Shown: positions 30,171-36,049 of the stretch, one piece after another
How the letters are laid out: each line of letters begins with the position of its first letter
Position numbering within the stretch: the stretch's first letter is position 1
Source of the DNA: SIG578 sp045655125
Lineage (GTDB): Bacteria; Bacillota; Clostridia; Oscillospirales; Ruminococcaceae
Length of the DNA: 36,049 nucleotides
NCBI GenBank assembly: GCA_045655125.1
Contig: JAZOOR010000028.1
Coordinates: 1-36,049, forward strand
Direction: 5' to 3'
Made by a program: the position numbers and the translations under genes
The notes under the pieces: model-generated
The model's database searches: none
What the model was told of the DNA's origin: nothing
The model's input: the letters and a program-made list of their open reading frames with translations, nothing else

Positions 30171-31103
30171 ATGGAATTTGTTCATAAGCCGATAATGCTT
30201 TCTCAGTGCATAGAGGCGCTGAAAATAGATCCTGCTGGAATATATGCCGACGGAACGGTAGGCGGAGCGGGACATTCCCTCGCTATTGCAGAAAAGCTCG
30301 ACTATAAAAAAGGCGGCAGACTTATCTGCCTTGATAGAGACCCCGATGCTGTGGCTACCGCGTCAGAGAGACTTTTGAAGTATCCGCAGGCGAGTGTATA
30401 TCACAGAAACTACAGCGAAATAGTATCTCTTTTAAAAGAGCTGAATATAAATGGTCTTAACGGAATTCTTTTAGACCTCGGCGTCTCCTCGTTTCAGCTT
30501 GATTGCGCCGAACGCGGATTTTCCTACAGAAGTGATGCTCCTCTTGATATGAGAATGAGCAAGAGCGGGCTTTCGGCAAAGGATGTTGTAAATACATACA
30601 GTGAAAAACAGCTTTCGGACATACTTTACCGCTATTCAGAAGAAAAGTTTTCAAGAAGAATTGCTGCCGAGATAGTAAGGCGCAGAGAAAAAGCACCCAT
30701 TGAAACCACCTTCGAGCTTGCGGATGCCATAAAGGCCGCAATTCCCGCCGCGGCAAAGAGAGAAAAAAATCCCTGCAAGAGAACCTTTCAGGCTATTCGC
30801 ATAGAGGTTAACGGTGAGCTTATTCACCTGGAAAATGCTCTTGACAGTGTTTTCGAGGTTTTAAAACCGGGCGCAAGGCTCGCGATAATAACATTCCACT
30901 CGCTTGAGGATGGAATGGTTAAAAGAAAGTTCAAAGACTGGTGCAAAGGTTGCACTTGTCCCAAGGATTTCCCTGTATGCGTTTGCGGTAATACCCCAAA
31001 AGCAAAAATGACTCCCTCAAAGGCTATTGAGCCATCGAGCGAGGAGCAAGAGGAAAATCCAAGAAGTAAATGCGCAAGACTGAGAGTTTTAGAGAAGCTC
31101 TAA
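30171..31103 (+). CDS. rsmH: 16S rRNA (cytosine(1402)-N(4))-methyltransferase RsmH
   Basis: A 310-residue SAM-dependent methyltransferase for m4Cm1402 in the ribosomal P site. The start FVHKPIMLSQCIEAL, the SAM motif DGTVGGAGHS, LDLGVSSFQLD, and the C-terminal FQAIRIEVNGEL and ITFHSLEDGMVKRKF blocks are all diagnostic. Four cysteines in the C-terminal WCKGCTCPKDFPVCVCG segment could form a metal site, as in many clostridial members. It starts 12 nt behind mraZ. Confidence 0.97.
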   Translation: MEFVHKPIMLSQCIEALKIDPAGIYADGTVGGAGHSLAIAEKLDYKKGGRLICLDRDPDAVATASERLLKYPQASVYHRNYSEIVSLLKELNINGLNGILLDLGVSSFQLDCAERGFSYRSDAPLDMRMSKSGLSAKDVVNTYSEKQLSDILYRYSEEKFSRRIAAEIVRRREKAPIETTFELADAIKAAIPAAAKREKNPCKRTFQAIRIEVNGELIHLENALDSVFEVLKPGARLAIITFHSLEDGMVKRKFKDWCKGCTCPKDFPVCVCGNTPKAKMTPSKAIEPSSEEQEENPRSKCARLRVLEKL

Positions 31104-31141
31104 AATAAAAGGAAGTTAAAAAAGAAAGGAGACGGCAAATT

Positions 31142-31609
31142 ATGCAGAGCAGCGCAGCATATGACCTTTCCAGATTTGAGGCTGGAAAAAGAGAACGCAA
31201 ACAGGCTCCTAAGCCACAGCTTAAAGCCGTTAAAGGAAAAAAACAGAAGACAGCGGCTCTTACAAAGCTTTCTCCTGTCACAAGTGTGATAGTTGCGATA
31301 GCGGCAGTTTTTGTCTGCTCCTATATGCTTTACACACAGGCTATGATAACCGAAACCACCGCGGCAATAACCCGCGTTAATAATGAGATAGTTCAGCTCC
31401 AGAGCGAGAGTGTTCGCCTTGATAGTGAGCTTGATGCTATAATGTCCCGCGGAAACATCGAGGAAAAAGCGCTTGCGCTTGGTATGTATCAGGCGGATAA
31501 ATTACAGGTTGAGTGCGTAGAGGTAAATCAGGGCGATAAAATCGAGATACTCGCAGACAACCGCAATATTTTTGAGAAAATCGGAGACTTTTTTTCAAAC
31601 TTGTTTTAA
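31142..31609 (+). CDS. ftsL: FtsL-like cell-division protein
   Basis: A 155-residue bitopic protein: basic cytoplasmic head (about 40 residues), one membrane helix (about residues 44-64), then an extracellular coiled coil (TRVNNEIVQLQSESVRLDSELD) followed by the IEEKALALGMYQ motif of FtsL/DivIC. FtsL joins FtsB and activates FtsWI at the septum. Identity comes mainly from architecture and position between rsmH and the penicillin-binding protein gene. An AAAGGAGA ribosome site precedes the ATG. The C-terminal 40 residues are longer than usual. Confidence 0.88.
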   Translation: MQSSAAYDLSRFEAGKRERKQAPKPQLKAVKGKKQKTAALTKLSPVTSVIVAIAAVFVCSYMLYTQAMITETTAAITRVNNEIVQLQSESVRLDSELDAIMSRGNIEEKALALGMYQADKLQVECVEVNQGDKIEILADNRNIFEKIGDFFSNLF

Positions 31610-31634
31610 GATGTGAAAAACATCAGATGGCTAT

Positions 31635-31696
31635 GAGTCGGGAACATATTTTAATGGGCGAAAATGCTCTTTACAAAATATGAGCTGTCCCGACTC
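31635..31696 (+). promoter_or_regulatory. Long hairpin between ftsL and the penicillin-binding protein gene
   Basis: GAGTCGGGA (31635-31643) pairs with TCCCGACTC (31688-31696), and CATATTTT (31645-31652) with AAAATATG (31675-31682), leaving a 22-base loop and a five-base bulge. Seventeen perfect pairs in total. Only a weak T-rich stretch follows (CTTTGCCACTTTT), so a terminator is uncertain. The ribosome site of the next gene is 38 nt downstream. It may adjust expression of the transpeptidase relative to ftsL. Confidence 0.6.
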
Positions 31697-31745
31697 TTTG
31701 CCACTTTTATGAGGGTAGAATAACTTTTGTTGGGAGGACTTTTCT

Positions 31746-33965
31746 TTGGCAAAACAACCCACTGTTTCGATGAAAAGACGAATAAATATCCTTCTTGTTT
31801 TTGTTGTTATCTTCGGATTTATTCTTATGTCGGGAAGGCTTTTGTTCCTGCAGGTTCTTGGCGGAGCCGAATATCGCGAGAGAGCAACTCAGCAGCAGCT
31901 TCGCGATAGCACTATCGCAGCAAAGCGCGGCACCATCTATGACAGCAATATGAATATTCTTGCTCAAAGCGCAACTGTGTGGACAGTTTACCTTTCTCCT
32001 GCTTATGTAAACAGCGATGAAGAGGGAAAAATGATTGCGGATAAGCTTTCTGAGCTTTTGGGCGTGGATAGAGATGCAATATATGAAAAAACCAAGAAAA
32101 ACACCTACTACGAATATGTAAAGCGCAAGATAGAAAAGGATAAAGCGGATGAAATCCGTAAATTTTGTGACGAAAATGACATTTCGGCTATAGGTCTTGA
32201 TGAGGACACCAAGCGTTATTACCCCCATAATAACCTTGCCTCGACGGTTATAGGCTTTACCGGCACAGATAATCAGGGACTTACAGGCATTGAGGCTTTT
32301 TATGACAGCTACCTAAAGGGCACCGACGGCAGAGTTGTCAGTGCAAAGAATGCATGGGGAACTGATATGCCATTTGAATATGAAAAGCGCATCGAGGCGG
32401 TGGATGGAAACAGCCTTGTGCTTACCATCGACCAGAATATTCAGTATTATGTTGATAAGCACCTTGAAACTGCCGTAAAGGAGCAAAAGGTAAACAACCG
32501 AGCCGCCAGCATTGTTATGGATGTTAAAACGGGCGAAATACTCGGTATGTCAACCAAAGGCGACTTTGATTTAAATGACCCTTTTACTATTTATGACCAG
32601 TCACTCAGAGAAAAGGTTGCAGCTCTTTCGGGTGATGAGAAAGCTCAGGAGCTTGCAAAGCAGCAAAATCAGCAGTGGAGAAATAAGGTTATTTCCGACC
32701 CCTACGAGCCCGGTTCGGTTTTCAAAATAATAACCGCTGCCGCAGCACTCGAGGAGGGTGTTACAACACCTAACGAGGGATTTGTTTGTACGGGTGGATA
32801 TAGAGTCGGCGACAGAAATATTCACTGCTGGAAAACCTCGGGACACGGAAAAGAAAGCTTTGCGCAGGGAATTATGAACTCCTGCAACCCCGTTTTTATG
32901 ACGGTGGGCGGAAGACTCGGCGGTCAGACCTTTTATAAGTACCTGCGAGCCTTTGGACTTACCGAAAAAACAGGCATTGACCTTCCCGGTGAGGCAACAA
33001 GTATTACCCACAGCCCCAAAACGCTTGAAAATGCCGTTAACCTTGCATCCTCATCAATGGGACAGTCGTTTAAGATAACCCCGATTCAGATAGTAACTGC
33101 GGTTTCTGCTGCTGTAAACGGCGGAAATCTCGTAACCCCTCACGTTGTAAAGCAAATTCTTGATAGCGATGGCTCGGTTATAGAGAATATCGGCTCACAG
33201 ACAAAGCGACAGGTTATTTCAAAGGAAACCTCTGCAGAGCTTTCTCTTATGCTTGAAAAGGTTGTGTCTGAGGGAACAGGTAAAAATGCTTATATAATGG
33301 GTTACCGTATCGGCGGTAAAACAGGTACCTCTGAAAAGCTCGATAAGGTTTATGCAGAGGGAGAGAAAGAGGACTACATTATGTCTTTCTTAGGCTTTGC
33401 CCCTGCCGATGACCCGCAGGTTGCCTGCATTGTTATTATTGATGAGCCGCGTGCAGGAGAAATCTATGGTTCTGCCGTTGCGGCGCCCGTTTGCGGAAGT
33501 ATTTTGGGCGATGTTCTCCCATATCTCGGCATAGAGCCTGAATACACCGCTGAGGAACTTTCAAAGGTTAATGTAACGGTGCCGAATATCATCGGAAAAA
33601 CTGCCCATATGGGTCAGGCGGCACTTCAGAAATACGGACTTCAGGGTACCATTATTGGCGGCGGTGACAGAGTTATACGTCAGGTTCCTGCAGCGGGAGA
33701 AACTGTTCCACGCGGTGGAAAGGTTGTTATATACACAGAAGAAAACACTCAGCAGAAAACAGTTACCGTACCAAATCTTATAGGGCTTACCGCAACCGAG
33801 GTCAACACAAGGCTGACAGCGCTTGGACTTAATGCAAAGATAACGGGAGGCGGAATTGACCAGAGCGGGTGCCTCTCTTCCTCACAAAGTATAAGCGAGG
33901 GAACACAGGTGCCTGTAGGAACTGTCGTGCAGGTAACCTTCCTCAGTAAAGATGAGGTTGAATAA
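31746..33965 (+). CDS. spoVD: Penicillin-binding transpeptidase with two PASTA domains (SpoVD/FtsI type)
   Basis: A 739-residue class B PBP that cross-links peptidoglycan. Membrane helix at about residues 12-37, a dimerisation/pedestal domain, then the transpeptidase: S324-V-F-K327 (nucleophile), S379-C-N381, and K525-T-G-T528. Two PASTA domains follow (about 585-645 and 655-735). Position in the dcw cluster favours the division PBP; in Bacillus the PASTA-bearing paralogues are PBP2B (division) and SpoVD (spore cortex), and I cannot separate them here. The start is TTG at 31746, placed by GGAGGA eight bases upstream. murF follows after 17 nt; murE is absent. Confidence 0.9.
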   Translation: MAKQPTVSMKRRINILLVFVVIFGFILMSGRLLFLQVLGGAEYRERATQQQLRDSTIAAKRGTIYDSNMNILAQSATVWTVYLSPAYVNSDEEGKMIADKLSELLGVDRDAIYEKTKKNTYYEYVKRKIEKDKADEIRKFCDENDISAIGLDEDTKRYYPHNNLASTVIGFTGTDNQGLTGIEAFYDSYLKGTDGRVVSAKNAWGTDMPFEYEKRIEAVDGNSLVLTIDQNIQYYVDKHLETAVKEQKVNNRAASIVMDVKTGEILGMSTKGDFDLNDPFTIYDQSLREKVAALSGDEKAQELAKQQNQQWRNKVISDPYEPGSVFKIITAAAALEEGVTTPNEGFVCTGGYRVGDRNIHCWKTSGHGKESFAQGIMNSCNPVFMTVGGRLGGQTFYKYLRAFGLTEKTGIDLPGEATSITHSPKTLENAVNLASSSMGQSFKITPIQIVTAVSAAVNGGNLVTPHVVKQILDSDGSVIENIGSQTKRQVISKETSAELSLMLEKVVSEGTGKNAYIMGYRIGGKTGTSEKLDKVYAEGEKEDYIMSFLGFAPADDPQVACIVIIDEPRAGEIYGSAVAAPVCGSILGDVLPYLGIEPEYTAEELSKVNVTVPNIIGKTAHMGQAALQKYGLQGTIIGGGDRVIRQVPAAGETVPRGGKVVIYTEENTQQKTVTVPNLIGLTATEVNTRLTALGLNAKITGGGIDQSGCLSSSQSISEGTQVPVGTVVQVTFLSKDEVE

Positions 33966-33982
33966 CAACAGGAGCAAATGCT

Positions 33983-35356
33983 ATGAATATATCCCTTAAA
34001 AAAATTGCAGAGCTTACAGGCGGCGAGTGTATCGGATGTGGCGGTGCAGAGATTTCGTCTGTCACCACGGATACGCGTGATGTTAAGGAGGGAGCACTGT
34101 TTGTTGCCCTTAAAGGTGAAAGCTTTGACGGGCACGACTTTGCCATAGATGCTATAAAAAAGGGCGCAGCCTGCGTTCTGTCAGAACGCACAAGCTGCGA
34201 GTTTTCAGAAGAAATTCCCATAATAAAGGTTGAAAGCACATATAAGGCACTAATCGATTTTGCAAAGGGCTACCGCGATATGCTCTCTCCCGTTGTGGTT
34301 GGAGTTACGGGAAGTGTCGGCAAAACCACCACTAAGGAAATGATAGCTGCGGTGCTGTCGCAGGGTATGCAAACTGCAAAAACTCAAGGGAACCTCAACA
34401 ACCATATCGGCGTGCCCAAAACTATTTTCAGCTTGGAACAAAGTGACCGTGCGGCAGTTATTGAGATGGGAATGAACCACGCAGGTGAAATTTCTGTTCT
34501 TACAAAGATTGCAAGACCTGATGTTGCGGTTATAACCAATATCGGAATTTCCCATCTCGAGTTCTTAAAAACAAGAGAAAATATCCTAAAAGCCAAGCTT
34601 GAAATATTAGAGGGAATGGAAGAAGATGCCCCCGTTATCATAAATGCCGATAACGATATCTTAGGTGCTGTAAAGGAGCTTGGAAAAAGGCGCATTGTCC
34701 GTTGCTCCTGTGAGAGAGAAGATACCGATATATATGCTAAAAATATATATGAGGGTACAGAGGGAAGCCGTTTTGAAATTTATGCAAACGGAGAGCTTCT
34801 CTTAAATGCTTATCTTCCTGCAATCGGCAGGCACAATGTAGGAAATGCTCTGCTAGCGGCGGCAGTCGGAATAGAGGCAGGCCTTTCTCCTCAGCAAATA
34901 GCCGCAGGTCTTTCGGCATACACCCCCTCGGGAATGAGGCAAAGGGTGATAAAACTTTGCGATATAACATTTATAGAAGACTGCTATAACGCAAGCCCCA
35001 CAAGTATGAGTGCGTCACTTTCGGTGCTCAGAAGTCTTTCACAGGGCAGAGCGGTTGCAGTGCTTGGCGATATGCTTGAGCTTGGAGATATAACAAAGAG
35101 CGCGCATATAGAAATAGGAAAAGAAGCGGCTGAAAAATGCGATTTTCTCGTTTGCTGCGGAAATCACGCGGCTCTTATGGCAGAGGCTGCGGCCGAAAAG
35201 GGAATAAAAACCGCGTTTTTTGAAACAAGAGAAGAAACCGTAGAGTTTCTTTTGAAGGAACTTAGAAAAGGCGATTGTGTGCTGTTTAAGGCAAGCCTCA
35301 GTATGCGGTTTGAAAAAATAATTTCTTCGCTTTACGAAAAACTTAAAGAATGTTAA
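33983..35356 (+). CDS. murF: UDP-MurNAc-tripeptide--D-Ala-D-Ala ligase MurF
   Basis: A 457-residue Mur ligase that adds D-Ala-D-Ala to the UDP-MurNAc-tripeptide. N-terminal domain with TTDTRDVKEGALFVALKG; P-loop GVTGSVGKTTTKE; middle domain with NLNNHIGVPKT and AVIEMGMNHAGEI; and a C-terminal domain with EDCYNASPTSM and AVLGDMLELGD, all family hallmarks. Length is normal. The ATG has an AGGAG ribosome site. It lies directly between the PBP gene and mraY. Confidence 0.96.
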   Translation: MNISLKKIAELTGGECIGCGGAEISSVTTDTRDVKEGALFVALKGESFDGHDFAIDAIKKGAACVLSERTSCEFSEEIPIIKVESTYKALIDFAKGYRDMLSPVVVGVTGSVGKTTTKEMIAAVLSQGMQTAKTQGNLNNHIGVPKTIFSLEQSDRAAVIEMGMNHAGEISVLTKIARPDVAVITNIGISHLEFLKTRENILKAKLEILEGMEEDAPVIINADNDILGAVKELGKRRIVRCSCEREDTDIYAKNIYEGTEGSRFEIYANGELLLNAYLPAIGRHNVGNALLAAAVGIEAGLSPQQIAAGLSAYTPSGMRQRVIKLCDITFIEDCYNASPTSMSASLSVLRSLSQGRAVAVLGDMLELGDITKSAHIEIGKEAAEKCDFLVCCGNHAALMAEAAAEKGIKTAFFETREETVEFLLKELRKGDCVLFKASLSMRFEKIISSLYEKLKEC

Positions 35357-35375
35357 TAAAAGGAGAGCTTGGAGA

Positions 35376-36049
35376 GTGAATTTTGCAGTTATAGCTGCGG
35401 CGGCAGTAAGCTTTGCAGTAACAGCGGCTTCGGGAATTTTTTTAATTCCGTTTTTAAAAAAATTAAAATACGGGCAAACTATTCTTGATATCGGTCCGAG
35501 TTGGCACAAAAACAAACAAGGCACACCCACAATGGGCGGACTTATGTTTATCTTCGGCATCGTTGTGGCGGTTATTATAAGCTTCGTTTTAAGTGTGCTG
35601 ATGGACGGCGGAAAAATGGAAAACCTTCAAAGTATCCGTCTGTTTGCAGGGCTTTTTATGGCTCTTGCTTTCGGAGCTCTTGGATTTATTGATGACTATA
35701 TCAAGGTGGTTAAAAAGCGCAATCTCGGGCTTACTGCAAAGCAGAAAATGCTTTTTCAGATACTGATTGCCGTCTGCTATCTTGCTATTATGTATATAAG
35801 CGGCGACCGGGCAACTGCGGTGTGGATTCCGTTTGTAGGCTCACTCGATTTTGGATTTTTGTATTATCCGTTCTCGGTCTTTGTCATTGTCGGTTTTGTA
35901 AACGCCGTAAATCTTACCGACGGAATTGATGGACTTGCATCATCTGTAACATTTGTAGCTGCCATCGGAATGATGGCAATGAGCGCAATTCTGAGCCTCG
36001 GCAGTATGAACATTCTTGCCGCGGCGCTCGCAGGCGGCTGTCTTGGATT
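35376..36049 (+). CDS. mraY: Phospho-N-acetylmuramoyl-pentapeptide-transferase MraY, 3' end cut by window
   Basis: The visible 224 codons encode a multi-pass membrane protein that makes lipid I. Diagnostic segments: HKNKQGTPTMGGLMF, ALGFIDDYIKVVKKRNLGLTAKQK (with the conserved DD), and FVNAVNLTDGIDGLA, which carries the catalytic region. The start is GTG at 35376 with AAGGAG ten bases upstream. Five membrane segments are seen before the sequence ends. It follows murF by 19 nt. Confidence 0.95.
   Translation, partial: MNFAVIAAAAVSFAVTAASGIFLIPFLKKLKYGQTILDIGPSWHKNKQGTPTMGGLMFIFGIVVAVIISFVLSVLMDGGKMENLQSIRLFAGLFMALAFGALGFIDDYIKVVKKRNLGLTAKQKMLFQILIAVCYLAIMYISGDRATAVWIPFVGSLDFGFLYYPFSVFVIVGFVNAVNLTDGIDGLASSVTFVAAIGMMAMSAILSLGSMNILAAALAGGCLG

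Noticed and set aside
1..36049. CRISPR arrays, insertion sequences, prophage, toxin-antitoxin or defence islands, tRNA or rRNA genes
   Set aside because: I looked along both strands and saw no repeat-spacer pattern, transposase, integrase, phage gene, or tRNA/rRNA-like sequence that I could support.

Overview
This window looks like a chromosomal core region of a spore-forming Gram-positive bacterium of class Clostridia. The evidence is an hrcA-grpE-dnaK-dnaJ operon under a perfect CIRCE operator, a SpoIIQ-like/spoIIID sporulation pair with a sigma-E-type promoter, an RNase J gene, a GdpP-type phosphodiesterase and a mraZ-led division cluster. Placement near Oscillospiraceae/Ruminococcaceae is an inference from gene order and codon style only. 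I saw no phage, transposon, CRISPR array, rRNA or tRNA gene, and no defence system.

Layout. (1) 1-7379, minus strand: heat-shock operon hrcA, grpE, dnaK, dnaJ, then a CPBP membrane protease and tadA close behind, followed by a DUF5685 protein overlapping a second, truncated J-domain protein at the window edge. (2) 7484-10442: mscL, then a divergent pair (XRE regulator, histidine phosphatase), then a SpoIIQ-like M23 protein. (3) 10493-12217: spoIIID, a two-gene split TSUP transporter, a 178-nt structured element with 6S RNA-like architecture, and a DUF1292 gene. (4) 12337-12673: a strong promoter driving a short transcript with micro-ORFs and repeated start-like motifs, the least explained part of the window. 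(5) 12688-14475, minus: a DUF4364 gene and an acetylxylan-esterase-like hydrolase, each with its own promoter. (6) 14478-24728, minus: one apparent eight-gene operon rnj-gdpP-rplI-hypothetical-dnaB-tilS-hpt-ftsH with one promoter and one terminator visible. (7) 24778-27704, minus: an SGNH hydrolase, mnmA and rnhA. (8) 27748-29390, plus: rsmD-coaD-coiled-coil protein. (9) 29617 to the end, plus: mraZ-rsmH-ftsL-spoVD/pbpB-murF-mraY (mraY cut by the window edge), with four operator repeats at exact 10-bp spacing in front of mraZ.

How the parts work together. Most genes are housekeeping: protein folding, tRNA modification (tadA, tilS, mnmA), replication (dnaB, rnhA), RNA turnover (rnj), c-di-AMP breakdown, purine salvage, CoA synthesis, and wall synthesis/division. 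Regulation can be read directly at several places: HrcA/CIRCE, MraZ boxes, sigma-E for spoIIID, and many sigma-A promoters with 17-bp spacers. The best candidates for undescribed biology are the micro-ORF transcript at 12381-12673, the 178-nt structured RNA at 11630-11807, the DUF5685/J-domain pair, the face-to-face promoters between spoIIID and the TSUP genes, and the hairpin that starts a few bases after the DUF4364 promoter.
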